From NCBI GenBank assembly GCA_942490855.1, contig CALNYS010000005.1:372001-436000 (forward strand): 64,000 nt of DNA, in the 5' to 3' direction. Below the pieces are notes generated by a model. It did no database searches, was not told the DNA's origin, and was given only the letters and a program-made list of their open reading frames with translations. The stretch is from CALNYS01 sp942490855. Its GTDB lineage: Bacteria > Planctomycetota > Phycisphaerae > Phycisphaerales > UBA1924. Positions 26,559 to 35,393 of this stretch are shown here, piece by piece; the first letter of the stretch is position 1, and every line of letters begins with the position of its first letter. Made by a program: the position numbers and the translations under genes.

Positions 26559-27902
26559 ATGTTTAAGAGAGTCCTCATCGCCAACCGCGGGGAGATCGCC
26601 CTGCGGATCATGCGCGCCTGCAAAGAGCTGGGCGTCGAGACCGTCTGCGTGTACTCCACCGCCGACGCCGACACCCCCCACCTGCGCCTCGCCGACGCGA
26701 CCGTCTGCATCGGGCCCGGGCCCGCCAAGGACAGCTACCTCGACATCTCGCGCATCATCGCGGCGGCCGAGATCACGGGCGCCGACGCGATCCACCCCGG
26801 CTACGGGTTCCTCGCCGAGAACGCCCACTTCGCCGAGGTCTGCCGCGACTGCAACATCGAGTTCATCGGCCCCTCGCCCGAGGCGATGGCGGCGCTGGGC
26901 GACAAGATCTCCTGCAAGCGCCTCGCCCGCGCCGCGAAGGTGCCCGTCTTCCCCGGCTCCGACGGCGCGATCGAGGACCCCAAAGAGGCCATCGAGGTCG
27001 CCAAGAAGGTCGGGCTGCCCGTCATCGTCAAGGCCTCCGCGGGCGGCGGCGGGCGCGGCATGCGCGTCGTGCGCGAAGAAAACGAGCTCGAGGGCGCCAT
27101 CACCGGCGCGAGCCAGGAAGCCGAGGCGGCCTTCGGCAACGGCGCGGTGTACGTCGAGAAGTTCCTCGAGGCGGCGCGCCACATCGAGGTGCAGGTCATC
27201 GGCGACAAGCACGGCGACGCGATCCACCTCTGGGAGCGCGACTGCTCCACGCAGCGCCGTCACCAGAAGCTCATCGAAGAAGCGCCCGCCCCGGGCGTCG
27301 ATCGCAAGAAGATCGGCGACCTCTGCCGCTCCGCCGCGCGACTCATCCGCAAGGCGGAGTACGCCGGCGCCGCGACCGTCGAGTTCCTGATGGACGCGAA
27401 GCAGAACTTCTACCTGCTCGAGGTGAACACGCGCGTGCAGGTCGAGCACCCGGTCACGGAAGCGATCACGGGCGTGGACATCGTCAAGACGGGCATCCAG
27501 GTCGCCGCGGGCGAGCCGCTGCCCTTCAAGCAGCGTGCGATCAGCGTCAACGGGCACGCGATCGAGGTGCGCATCAACGCGGAAGACCCCGCGCGCAACT
27601 TCGCGCCGTGCCCGGGCCCGATCGACCGGTTCGACCCCCCCGGCGGCCTCGGTGTGCGCTTCGACACGCACTGCATCTCGGGCTACCGCGTCCCGCCCAA
27701 CTACGACTCGATGATCGCCAAGCTCATCGTGCACGCCGAGAACCGCGACGCCTGCATCAACCGCACCAAGCGGGCCCTCGACGAGCTGCGCATCGAGCCG
27801 ATCAAAACGACCACGAGCCTCGCCCGCGAGCTGATGGACAACCCCAGCTTCAAAGAGGGCGGGATGGACATCCACTTCCTCGAGCGCCTGCTCAAGGGCT
27901 AA
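26559..27902 (+). CDS. accC: Biotin carboxylase subunit of acetyl-CoA carboxylase
   Basis: The 447-residue ATP-grasp enzyme that carboxylates biotin on AccB. It begins MFKRVLIANRGEIALRIMRA, followed by HPGYGFLAENAHFAEVCRD, the glycine-rich ATP loop KASAGGGGRGMRVV, the metal-binding/catalytic stretch ERDCSTQRRHQKLIEEAP, and LLEVNTRVQVEHPVTEAITG with catalytic Glu/Arg. The C-terminal domain includes GHAIEVRINAEDP. Length equals the E. coli protein within a few residues. It converges with tlyA, and the two coding ends overlap by 11 nt. Confidence 0.97.
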   Translation: MFKRVLIANRGEIALRIMRACKELGVETVCVYSTADADTPHLRLADATVCIGPGPAKDSYLDISRIIAAAEITGADAIHPGYGFLAENAHFAEVCRDCNIEFIGPSPEAMAALGDKISCKRLARAAKVPVFPGSDGAIEDPKEAIEVAKKVGLPVIVKASAGGGGRGMRVVREENELEGAITGASQEAEAAFGNGAVYVEKFLEAARHIEVQVIGDKHGDAIHLWERDCSTQRRHQKLIEEAPAPGVDRKKIGDLCRSAARLIRKAEYAGAATVEFLMDAKQNFYLLEVNTRVQVEHPVTEAITGVDIVKTGIQVAAGEPLPFKQRAISVNGHAIEVRINAEDPARNFAPCPGPIDRFDPPGGLGVRFDTHCISGYRVPPNYDSMIAKLIVHAENRDACINRTKRALDELRIEPIKTTTSLARELMDNPSFKEGGMDIHFLERLLKG

Positions 27903-28497
27903 GCGCCGGCGCGACCAGCGCCAGCCACTCCGCGTTCCCACGCTTTTTTCCCTTGCTCCCGCTGATCGGCGACTTCACCAGCCCCAGCGCCTGCGCGCCA
28001 AGTTCGGGCATCGCGCCCGCGACCCGCTCCGCCACGCGCTGGGCGACGTCGTCGGGCAGCACGCCGCCCTCGAGCGCCGCCTCGTCGGGCGTGCCCTTGA
28101 CCTCGTAGTGCGGCTTGATGAGCGAGACCATCCTTGACTCGCCCGAGCGCAGCCAGCGCAGGGCCGCGGGGACGAGCAACCGCTGGGGCGTCCACCCCGC
28201 GTCGGCGACGACGAGGTCCACGCCGCCCGCGATCGGCTCGGCGTGCAGCGCGTTCGTGCGCTCCATCACCGTCACACGCTCGTCGATGCGCAGGGTGTAA
28301 TCGAGCACGCCGTAGCCGGTGTCCACGCTCGCGACGCTCGCGGCGCCCGCCTGGAGCAGGCAGTCGGTGAAGCCGCCGGTCGAGCACCCGAGATCGGCGC
28401 ACGCGAGGGCGGTCACGTCGAGTGAAAACGCGTCGAGGGCGGCGCGGAGCTTGAGCCCGCCGCGGGAGACGTAGGGGTTGTCGGGGTCGCGGGGCAC
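27892..28497 (-). CDS. tlyA: TlyA-type rRNA methyltransferase
   Basis: A 201-residue SAM-dependent methyltransferase of the TlyA/FtsJ group, which 2'-O-methylates 16S/23S rRNA. Motifs: YVSRGGLKLRAALDAF at the N-terminus, SAM loop ADLGCSTGGFTDCLLQAGA, YGVLDYTLRIDERVTVMERTNAL, DLVVADAGWTPQ and LIKPHYEV. TlyA proteins are normally about 250-270 residues with an N-terminal S4 RNA-binding domain; here the S4 domain is absent and the protein begins just before the SRGG motif. GTG 28495-28497 is 3 nt after the lpxI stop, implying coupled translation. Confidence 0.88.
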   Translation of the reverse strand: MPRDPDNPYVSRGGLKLRAALDAFSLDVTALACADLGCSTGGFTDCLLQAGAASVASVDTGYGVLDYTLRIDERVTVMERTNALHAEPIAGGVDLVVADAGWTPQRLLVPAALRWLRSGESRMVSLIKPHYEVKGTPDEAALEGGVLPDDVAQRVAERVAGAMPELGAQALGLVKSPISGSKGKKRGNAEWLALVAPALSP

Positions 28498-28500
28498 GGG

Positions 28501-29343
28501 TTACGCCGGGCGGGTGACGCCGACGACGGCGATGCCGAGCTCGTCGGCGAGTTTCAGCGTGTCGGGCTTGTCGACGATGATGACCTCGCCGGCGCCGACG
28601 GCGATGCAGGCGCAGCCGGCGGCCGCGGCGTTGCGGATGGTGAGCTCGCCCACCGTCGGGACATCGGCGCGTTTGTCGTGGTCGCGCGGGGCGCTCTTGA
28701 GGAGCGTCCACCCGCCGCGGGGGCAGAGGACGCCGGCGCGTTCGATCATGCGGTCGGTGCCCTCGACGGCCTCGACCGCGACGACGTCGAGCTCGCGGAC
28801 CGCGATCGCCTGCCCGATGTGCAGCCCGAGCGTCTGCTCGAGGATGGGCCACGCGAAGTCGATGTCGGCGCGCACGGCCTCGCTGGGCGTCCGGCTGGTC
28901 ATCACGCCGACGCCCGCCATCTGGTCCGGGATGTGAGCGGTCGAATCGATGAGGCGGACCCCGCAGCTTTCGAGCTCGTTCGCCACGGCCGCGAGGACGG
29001 CCGGCGAACGGCGATCGTGACGCAGGTCACGGTACCACACCCGCAGCGTGCGCAGGTCGGGCAGCGCGTGCACGAACCGCAGGGGGCTGTGCATGAGGCG
29101 GGCCTTGTCCACACGCCCGATCATCACCGCCTCGCTCGCCCCCATCCGGCGGAGCGTGCGCGCCCACTGACCGAGGCGAACAACCCCAACCCGCTTGAAG
29201 CTGTCGCACTCCGCGGGCAGCTCGGGTTCGTACTGCCCCGCGAGCCCCACGGCGCACACACGCCGCCCGCTCGCGCGCATCCCCTGCGCCACAAGGATCG
29301 GCAAGCGCCCCTGCCCCGCGATCAGCCCGATCGGCTCGCTCAC
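28501..29343 (-). CDS. lpxI: UDP-2,3-diacylglucosamine pyrophosphatase (LpxI family)
   Basis: LpxI hydrolyses UDP-2,3-diacylglucosamine to lipid X in lipid A synthesis, replacing LpxH in many lineages. The 280-residue protein begins IGLIAGQGRLPILVAQGMRA, has QWARTLRRMGASEAVMIGRV, the signature VAVEAVEGTDRMIERAG, and the C-terminal half with RADVPTVGELTIRNAAAAG and GVTRPA. Length and motif order match the family formerly called DUF1009. GTG 29341-29343 overlaps the upstream gene stop (GTGA). Its presence implies a lipid A-containing outer membrane. Confidence 0.93.
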   Translation of the reverse strand: MSEPIGLIAGQGRLPILVAQGMRASGRRVCAVGLAGQYEPELPAECDSFKRVGVVRLGQWARTLRRMGASEAVMIGRVDKARLMHSPLRFVHALPDLRTLRVWYRDLRHDRRSPAVLAAVANELESCGVRLIDSTAHIPDQMAGVGVMTSRTPSEAVRADIDFAWPILEQTLGLHIGQAIAVRELDVVAVEAVEGTDRMIERAGVLCPRGGWTLLKSAPRDHDKRADVPTVGELTIRNAAAAGCACIAVGAGEVIIVDKPDTLKLADELGIAVVGVTRPA

Positions 29344-30003
29344 GTCGCGACGCCCGCCGGCGGCGTCGTCGGCAGCAGCGCGTCGGAGTCGATCGCCGCG
29401 GGCCCGCCCGTGCGTTCGAGCGCGTCGAGGTACGCGACCGCTTCCTCCGCGGTCGTCACGACCTCCAGCAGGTCCAGCACCGCGGGTTTAACGAACCCGG
29501 ACTCGACCATCCGGTCCATCATCGTGAGCATCGGGCCGAAGAACCCGCGCGGCTCGCCCGGGTCGCTGATGTCCGGCGGGCTCACCAGCACCACGGGCTT
29601 GTCGTGCTCGCCCAGGTAGCGCCCGGTGAAAACCTCGAAAAATTCTTCCAGCGTGCCGAAGCCGCCGGGGAGGACGATCAGCGCGTCGCCCCACGCTTCG
29701 AGGAGCCGCCTTGCGCTCGCGCATGGTGCGCACGACGATGTTCTCGGAGTTGCCCGGGTCCATCTGCTCGGCGTCCTTGAGCCGCTGGGTGATGACGCCC
29801 ACGACGCGTCCGCCCTCGGCGCGCGCGCCGCGCGAGGCGGCGCCCATCAGCCCGATCGCCCCGGCGCCGTAGATCAGCGTCCGCTGCGAACGGGCGAGGC
29901 GACGCCCGAAGTCGTCGGCGACCTCCAGGTACGCGGGGTCCACGGACTGGCTCGACGCGCAGTAGAGCGTCACGCTGGCGATGCGGTAGGGGTCGTCTGC
30001 CAT
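29340..30003 (-). CDS. LOG-family nucleoside monophosphate phosphoribohydrolase-like protein, one frameshift
   Basis: Related to the 'lysine decarboxylase-like' LOG proteins, which release a base from nucleoside monophosphates (cytokinin activation in plants). The N-terminal part has SVTLYCASSQSVDPAYLEVA and LIYGAGAIGLMGAASRGA. The frame breaks at about 29709, where one extra G lies in a run read AAGGCGGCTCC on the minus strand. Removing it gives the conserved RKRLLEAWGDALIVLPGG and then the PGGFGTLEE motif, ending VVLVSPPDISDP...GFVKP. Corrected length is 220 residues. It heads a three-gene coupled group with lpxI and tlyA. ATG 30001-30003 is the only good start. Confidence 0.87.
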
Positions 30004-30051
30004 CGCCCCAGTGTACGGCGGGGCGGCGCTCCGGTCGGTACCCTCACGGGC

Positions 30052-31341
30052 GTGAAAGTGACCTACGAAGATGTCGTCGCGGCCCGCGAGCGGATCAAGG
30101 GGGGCGTCCTCGAGACGCCCTGCATGCCATACGAGACGCTCGGTGAACGCTTCGGCGGCACCGTCTACGTCAAGATGGACAACCTCCAGCGCACGGGCTC
30201 TTTCAAGGAACGGGGCGCCCGCAACGCGCTGCTCCAGCTCTCGGACGCCCAGCGCGCCACCGGCGTCGTCGCCGCCAGCGCCGGGAACCACGCCCTCGGG
30301 CTCGCCGAGCACGGCAAACGCCTCGGCGTCCCCGTCACGGTCGTGATGCCCAAGGCGGCGCCGCTCGTCAAACGGACGACGTGCGAGCAGCTCGGCGCGA
30401 ACGTCGTCAGCCACGGCGACAGCTTCTACGAGGCGTTCGAGCGCGCGCAGGAACTCGCGGCGCAGCACGGGTACGCGTACGTCCACGGCTACGACGACCC
30501 CGCGATCATCGCCGGGCAGGGCACGATGGGCCTCGAGATCCTCGAACAGATCGCGCATGAAGAGAACGGGCGGATGCCCGACGCGATGGTCGTCCCGCTG
30601 GGCGGCGGCGGGCTCCTGGCCGGCCTCGCCGCGTGCGTGAAGCACCTCTCCCCCGCCACGAAGCTCTACGGCGTCGAGCCGCGCCGCGCCGCGAAGTACG
30701 CCCCCGCGCTCGCCGCGGGCAAGAGCGTGCGCGTGGACGTGAAGAAGACCATCGCCGACGGGCTCGCGACGCCCGACATCGGGCAGAACGCGTTCGAGAC
30801 CATGCGCGAGCTGCTCGACGGTGTCTTCACCGTCAGCGAGGAAGCCATCTCCCTCGCGGTGCTGCGCCTGATGGAATCCGAAAAGACCGTCGTCGAGGGC
30901 GCGGGCGCCGCCGGTGTCGCGGCGGTGCTCAGCCAGTACGAGCCCACGCTCGAGCCCTGCGGGCTGCCCGACCTGTCGGGCCAGCTCGTGGCGATCCCCC
31001 TCTGCGGCGGGAACATCGACCCGGCGATGATCGGGCGCGTCATCGAGCGCGGCCTCGCCGCCGACGGGCGCCTCACGCGTTTTGAGACGACCATCTCCGA
31101 CCGCCCGGGCGGGCTCGCGGCGCTCGCGACGGCGATCTCATCGGCCGGCGCCTCGGTCAAAGACATCCTCCACGACCGCGCCTTCGCGACGAGCGACCTG
31201 TCGTCGGTGGACGTGCGCTGCGTGGTCGAAACCAGCGGCAAGGAGGGCGCCTCGGCGCTCAAGAAGGCGCTGGAAGCCGCGGGCTTCGAGGTCCCGCTGG
31301 TGCACGGGCGCCCGGACCGGGACGCCCCGCCGCACAGGTAA
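30052..31341 (+). CDS. ilvA: Threonine ammonia-lyase with C-terminal ACT domain
   Basis: A PLP enzyme converting threonine to 2-oxobutanoate and ammonia, for isoleucine synthesis or threonine breakdown. In the 429-residue protein the PLP Lys52 is in TGSFKERGARNAL, the Asn loop in AASAGNHALGLAEHG and the phosphate-binding glycine loop in PLGGGGLLAGLA. The C-terminal 85 residues (FETTISDRPGGLAALATAIS) form one ACT domain, the arrangement of the short 'catabolic-like' enzymes that may be regulated by isoleucine or valine. GTG 30052 is chosen; GTG 30058 is an alternative. Only 48 nt separate it from the divergent LOG gene. Confidence 0.93.
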   Translation: MKVTYEDVVAARERIKGGVLETPCMPYETLGERFGGTVYVKMDNLQRTGSFKERGARNALLQLSDAQRATGVVAASAGNHALGLAEHGKRLGVPVTVVMPKAAPLVKRTTCEQLGANVVSHGDSFYEAFERAQELAAQHGYAYVHGYDDPAIIAGQGTMGLEILEQIAHEENGRMPDAMVVPLGGGGLLAGLAACVKHLSPATKLYGVEPRRAAKYAPALAAGKSVRVDVKKTIADGLATPDIGQNAFETMRELLDGVFTVSEEAISLAVLRLMESEKTVVEGAGAAGVAAVLSQYEPTLEPCGLPDLSGQLVAIPLCGGNIDPAMIGRVIERGLAADGRLTRFETTISDRPGGLAALATAISSAGASVKDILHDRAFATSDLSSVDVRCVVETSGKEGASALKKALEAAGFEVPLVHGRPDRDAPPHR

Positions 31342-31351
31342 GAAATCCCGG

Positions 31352-31383
31352 CCCCCTCTCCTGTAGGCTGAGAGAGGGAGGGG
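31352..31383. repeat. GC-rich palindrome of the CCCTCTC/GAGAGGG type
   Basis: CCCTCTC (31354-31360) pairs with GAGAGGG (31372-31378) around an 11-nt loop, 10 nt after the ilvA stop. It resembles the three hairpins at 58.9-59.1 kb and may belong to the same dispersed family. It could also end ilvA transcription, but there is no U-tract. Confidence 0.45.
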
Positions 31384-31389
31384 ACGATT

Positions 31390-31466
31390 GCCGTGGTACT
31401 GACCGAAGGTCTGTGCCACGAGTTAGGTGTCGCGTCGTGGCACACGCCTGCGGCGCGTACCACGGC
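31390..31466. repeat. Nested inverted repeat with two side hairpins
   Basis: GCCGTGGTAC (31390-31399) pairs perfectly with GTACCACGGC (31457-31466), and GTGCCACGA (31413-31421) with TCGTGGCAC (31435-31443). Each side between the outer and inner arms carries its own small stem, GACC-GAA-GGTC on the left and CGCC-TGC-GGCG on the right, so the folded form is a cross-shaped or cloverleaf-like structure. It lies between the convergent ilvA and saccharopine-dehydrogenase-like genes. It looks like a REP/MITE-type element; a terminator role is also possible. Confidence 0.6.
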
Positions 31467-31477
31467 AAGCCCCACAG

Positions 31478-32605
31478 TTAGATGCTCGTTTTCGTCCGTT
31501 CGTACCGCACCCCGCGCTCGCCAAGCTCGCTGAGCAGACGCTGCACGATGTCGTCTCGGCCCGCGAACGCCTCGGGTGCGTGGACGCCGGGCTCCGCGAT
31601 CGTCCCGTCGGCGAGCATCCGCGCGACGATCGCCGCGGGGAACGCCGTTGTCCGCGCCATGCTGGTCGTGTTCACGCTCGGGTCGAGTTCGTCGTAGACG
31701 TCCCACTGCACGCGCGCGCCGCGGGCCTCGCCGAAGATGCGCATCACCGTGAGGTCGGCTTCGCCCTCTTCGTACGTCCACAGCGGGAAGAGGAGCTTGG
31801 AGGTCAGCTCCAGCGGCACGACGCTGACGCCGTTCACCTCGACGGGTTCCTTGCTGAAGAGGCCGGTGTCGCGCATCGCGCGCATGAGGTCGATGTGCCC
31901 GGGGTAGCGCAGCGTCTTTTCCTTCATGTTCGGTGCGTCGATGGTATCTGCCAGCGTTCTGAGCCCGTCGGTGTTGAACGCCTCGAGGGTTCCGATCCCG
32001 GGGAAGTCGAGCAGCTCCGGCTCGGAGAGCGCCTCCTTGACTACGATGCGCCCGCCCTCGACGACCCGAGACGGACGCACGTATTCCTCGATCACGTCGT
32101 GCGGTGCGAACCCGGCCTTGTACTCGAAGGGCCAGCGTCGCTCCACCGGCAGGCCGCCCACGTAGATCTCGATGCGCTCACACGGATCGAGCACGTTCGC
32201 GGCGTGTCCGGCGAGCATGTTGCTCATCCCCGGGGCCACGCCACAGTCCACGACGGCCGTGACGCCTCGCTCACGAGCCAGGACGGACAACTCGGTGGCG
32301 TCCTCGGCCATGAAGGCAATGTCGCAATAGGGCTTTCCGGCCTCGATCACCGCGCGCAGGGTCTGCAGCCCGATCACACTCGAGAGCGCCCCGAGCACGA
32401 TGTCGTAGTCCCCCACCAGCTCGCGCACCACGGCGGGATCGGCCAGGTTCGCGGGGCGGGTACGGACGCCGTAGGCCCCGGCCACGCGGTCCAGCGCGTG
32501 CTCGCGCACGTCGGCGACCGTGACTTCGAGCTCCGAATCCGTCGCCATGTCCATCGCCATGGCCGAGCCGACCATGCCGGCGCCGAGCGTGGTTACCTTC
32601 GTCAT
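31478..32605 (-). CDS. Saccharopine dehydrogenase-family oxidoreductase
   Basis: A 375-residue NAD(P)-dependent enzyme with an N-terminal Rossmann motif VTTLGAGMVGSAMAMDMA, a VLGALSSVIGLQTLRAVIEAG segment lining the cofactor, and the family feature VVDCGVAPGMSNMLAGHAA. The C-terminal part resembles bacterial saccharopine reductase/dehydrogenase-like proteins (LYS9 group). Substrate is uncertain: lysine/saccharopine, carboxynorspermidine or a related compound. No lysine-pathway gene adjoins it. ATG 32603-32605 has AGGAG about 10 nt upstream. Divergent from elbB, with a 56-nt shared promoter region. Confidence 0.87.
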   Translation of the reverse strand: MTKVTTLGAGMVGSAMAMDMATDSELEVTVADVREHALDRVAGAYGVRTRPANLADPAVVRELVGDYDIVLGALSSVIGLQTLRAVIEAGKPYCDIAFMAEDATELSVLARERGVTAVVDCGVAPGMSNMLAGHAANVLDPCERIEIYVGGLPVERRWPFEYKAGFAPHDVIEEYVRPSRVVEGGRIVVKEALSEPELLDFPGIGTLEAFNTDGLRTLADTIDAPNMKEKTLRYPGHIDLMRAMRDTGLFSKEPVEVNGVSVVPLELTSKLLFPLWTYEEGEADLTVMRIFGEARGARVQWDVYDELDPSVNTTSMARTTAFPAAIVARMLADGTIAEPGVHAPEAFAGRDDIVQRLLSELGERGVRYERTKTSI

Positions 32606-32661
32606 GCTTCGGGAACTCCTGTCTGCGCGGTACAATTGATGGGCGAAGGGAGACTACTCCA

Positions 32662-33333
32662 ATGACCAAGGTCGCGGTCGTGCTATCCGGGTGCGGGTTC
32701 CTCGATGGGGCAGAGATCCACGAGTCGGTGTGCGTGCTGCTCAACCTCAGCCGCCACGGCGCCGAGGTCTCGTGCTTCGCGCCCGACGCCCCCCAGGCCC
32801 ACGTGGTCGATCACGCCAAGGGCCACGTCGCGGAGCACGAGAGCCGCAACGCGATGGCCGAGGCCGCACGCATCACCCGGGGCGACATCAAGCCACTCTG
32901 CTCCCTCCACGCCGAGGACTTCGACGCCCTCGTCATGCCCGGCGGGTTCGGCGTCGCCAAGAACCTCTGCGACTTCGCCTTCAACGGCGCCGGCATGCAC
33001 GTTGAGCCCGAGGTCGAGCGCATCGTCACCGGCTTCCGCTCCGCCGAGAAGCCCATCGGGCTCTGCTGCATCGCCCCGATCCTCGCGGCCAAGCTGATCC
33101 CCGGCGCCACACTGACGCTGGGCGCCCCCTCCGAGGCGACGCACGCCGCCGAGCACCTCGGCGCGACGCACATCGAAAAAACCGTCACCGAGATCGTCGT
33201 GGACGAGGCGAACCGTCTCGTCACCACCCCCGCGTACATGTACGGCGACGCCCCGATCCACGAGGTCGAAACGGGCATCGCCGCCCTCGTCGAGAAGACA
33301 CTCGAACTCGTCTCCGCCCCGGTCGCGCGCTAA
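32662..33333 (+). CDS. elbB: ElbB-type DJ-1/PfpI family protein
   Basis: A 223-residue member of the DJ-1/PfpI superfamily matching the ElbB group (sigma cross-reacting protein 27A type, reported to have glyoxalase activity). It begins VAVVLSGCGFLDGAEIHESV, has VMPGGFGVAKNL and the nucleophile-elbow region KPIGLCCIAPILAAKL with Cys135/136, and ends with TTPAYMYGDAPIHEVETGIAA, which matches the family C-terminus. The acidic residue of the GAEIHE stretch (Glu18) is in place. Physiological role is not settled. GGGAG lies about 9 nt before ATG 32662. Confidence 0.92.
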   Translation: MTKVAVVLSGCGFLDGAEIHESVCVLLNLSRHGAEVSCFAPDAPQAHVVDHAKGHVAEHESRNAMAEAARITRGDIKPLCSLHAEDFDALVMPGGFGVAKNLCDFAFNGAGMHVEPEVERIVTGFRSAEKPIGLCCIAPILAAKLIPGATLTLGAPSEATHAAEHLGATHIEKTVTEIVVDEANRLVTTPAYMYGDAPIHEVETGIAALVEKTLELVSAPVAR

Positions 33334-33376
33334 GCCCGTCGAAACCCCGCCCCTCCCCCGGACGTACTGCTTCCAT

Positions 33377-35257
33377 ATGGCCCACCCCCGCACCCTCCGC
33401 CTGCTGCTGTTCCTGTCGCTGTTCGCCCTGATCGCCGCCCCGGCGTGCTCGGAGAAGCCGCGCCGGCGCGCCCGGGCCGTCCAGCCCGACGTCGTCGTCC
33501 GCGACGTGCCCCCGGTCCTCTCGGGCACCATCGGCGCGCAGGTGAGCCTCCGCGGCAGCGAGGGCCTCCTCGTCTCGGGCTACGGGCTGGTCGTCGACCT
33601 CGCCGGCACCGGCGACCGCGAGATCCCCGGCCCCGTGCGCGCCTTCATGGAACGCGAGATGTCCCTCCAGGGCGTCGGGCAGGCCCTCTTCGGGATGGAC
33701 GACGTCTCCCCCGCCCGCTTGCTCGATTCCGACCGCACGGCCGTCGTGCTGGTCCAGGGCGTCGTCCCGCCGGGGGCCGTGTCCGGGCAGCGGTTCGACA
33801 TCTCCGTGCGCACCGTCCCGGGCTCCTCCGCGACGAGCCTCGAGGGCGGGCGGCTCTGGACGACCGACCTGCGCGAGGGCCTGGCCGTCCCGGGCGGGCC
33901 GCAGACGCAGGTGATGGGCGAGGGCAAGGGCGACGTCTTCATCAACCCCTTCGCCGACCCGGCCAAGCAGGACGAGGACGCGATCGTGCGCACCGACGGG
34001 CGCATCCTCAACGGCGGCGTGGTCATCACCCCCCGCGACCTGATCCTCTCGCTCGACAACCCCTCGCACGCCCGGGCCCGCTCGATTGTCTCGGCGATCA
34101 ACGCCAAGTGGCCACTCGGCGACGGGCGTGACTCGGCCGCACGCGGGGTCAACGAGGAGACCATCCTCATCAACGTGCCACGCACCTTCGGCGACCGGTC
34201 GAGCGAGTTCATCCGCCTGCTGCGCGGGCTGCGCGTCGATCAGGGCTTCGGGCGCATGTGGGCCCAGCGCTACGCCCGGGCCATCCAGGCCGAGCCCTTC
34301 CTCGCCGAGGACCTCAGCTGGGCGCTCCAGTCCCTGGGCGACATCGCCCTCCCGCCGCTGCGCGACCTTTACGACTTCCCCGAGCCCGCCCCGCGTCTTG
34401 CGGCGCTCCGCGCCGGGGCCGCGCTGGGCGACGCCCTCGCCGCCCCCCACCTGCGCGAGCTCGCCCAGTCGGGCAGCCCCGCGCTCCGCCTCGACGCGAT
34501 CAAGCTCCTGGGCGAGCTGGGCGTGGACCCGCGGATCAACTCCCTGCTCCGCGAGCTGCTCTCGGACCCCGGCGCGGACGTGCGCATCGCGGCGTACGAG
34601 GCCCTCGCGCGACGCGGCGACCCCTACCTCGCCCGGCGCTACATCGAGGACAAGTTCGTCCTCGACGTCGTCCCCTCCGACGTCCCCACGATCTACATCT
34701 CCCAGCAGCGCCAGCCGAAGATCGTCGTCTTCGGGGAGAACCTCGGCATCACGCGCCCGATCCTCGCGACCGGGTGGGACGAGCGGCTCATGGTCGCCGC
34801 CGACAGCGCGCACAGCGGGCTGCGGGTCTACTACCGCGACCACGCGACGGGCGAGGCGGTCACCATCGACGACCTGCCCGCCGAGACGCCCTCGCTGATC
34901 CAGACCCTCGCGCACGAGCCCACGCCGGAAAACCCCCGCCCGGGGTTCGCGCTGAGCTACTCGGAGGTCGTGGGCGCCCTGCACGAGCTGTGGCAGGCCG
35001 ACGCGTTCGACGCGGAGTTCATCGCCGAGCAGGACGTGCTCGCCGCCGAGCTCATCCGCTCCCTGCGCCCGGTGGCCTCGGACGACCGCCCGGAAACGGG
35101 CCTCGAGGACGAGAGCGAGGAGGAGGACGATTCGATCGACGCGTTCTTCCCCACACGCCAGCGCGACGCCAAGGACGCGGAGCCCGAGACCAAGAAGACC
35201 TACGTCGCCCCGATCCCCCGCAACCTGCGCAAAGACCCTGGGCGCGACCGCGGGTGA
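33377..35257 (+). CDS. Lipoprotein with FlgI-like (P-ring) domain fused to HEAT-like repeats
   Basis: A 626-residue protein with a lipoprotein-type leader (LFALIAAPAC, Cys at about residue 26). Residues 45-290 follow FlgI, the flagellar P-ring protein, in order: SGYGLVVDLAGTGD, LVQGVVPPGAVSGQRFDISV, SSATSLEGGRLWTTDL, GRILNGGVVITP, DNPSHARARSIVSAIN and EETILINVPRT. Next come HEAT-like helical repeats (about 310-430, LRLDAIKLLGELGVDPRI), a beta-rich part and an acidic disordered tail. FlgI proper is about 370 residues and does not contain HEAT repeats. No flagellar gene is nearby. I infer an outer-membrane or periplasmic ring/scaffold role outside flagella; the exact job is unknown. Confidence 0.78.
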   Translation: MAHPRTLRLLLFLSLFALIAAPACSEKPRRRARAVQPDVVVRDVPPVLSGTIGAQVSLRGSEGLLVSGYGLVVDLAGTGDREIPGPVRAFMEREMSLQGVGQALFGMDDVSPARLLDSDRTAVVLVQGVVPPGAVSGQRFDISVRTVPGSSATSLEGGRLWTTDLREGLAVPGGPQTQVMGEGKGDVFINPFADPAKQDEDAIVRTDGRILNGGVVITPRDLILSLDNPSHARARSIVSAINAKWPLGDGRDSAARGVNEETILINVPRTFGDRSSEFIRLLRGLRVDQGFGRMWAQRYARAIQAEPFLAEDLSWALQSLGDIALPPLRDLYDFPEPAPRLAALRAGAALGDALAAPHLRELAQSGSPALRLDAIKLLGELGVDPRINSLLRELLSDPGADVRIAAYEALARRGDPYLARRYIEDKFVLDVVPSDVPTIYISQQRQPKIVVFGENLGITRPILATGWDERLMVAADSAHSGLRVYYRDHATGEAVTIDDLPAETPSLIQTLAHEPTPENPRPGFALSYSEVVGALHELWQADAFDAEFIAEQDVLAAELIRSLRPVASDDRPETGLEDESEEEDDSIDAFFPTRQRDAKDAEPETKKTYVAPIPRNLRKDPGRDRG

Positions 35258-35393
35258 TCCGATAGACTCCAGACCGCCGTCCGCGTGTGTTCACCGCGCC
35301 GCGGCCTGTCCCGGACGATGAGAGGGGTCAGGATGACCCCGCGGCCCGGTGATTGATCTTCCGGCGCCCCCTCGGGGCGCGCCGGGGCGCGAC

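Noticed and set aside
33377..35257. Annotation as a true flagellar P-ring protein
   Set aside because: The domain is FlgI-like, but the HEAT repeats, lipoprotein leader, acidic tail and lack of flagellar neighbours make a direct flagellar role doubtful.
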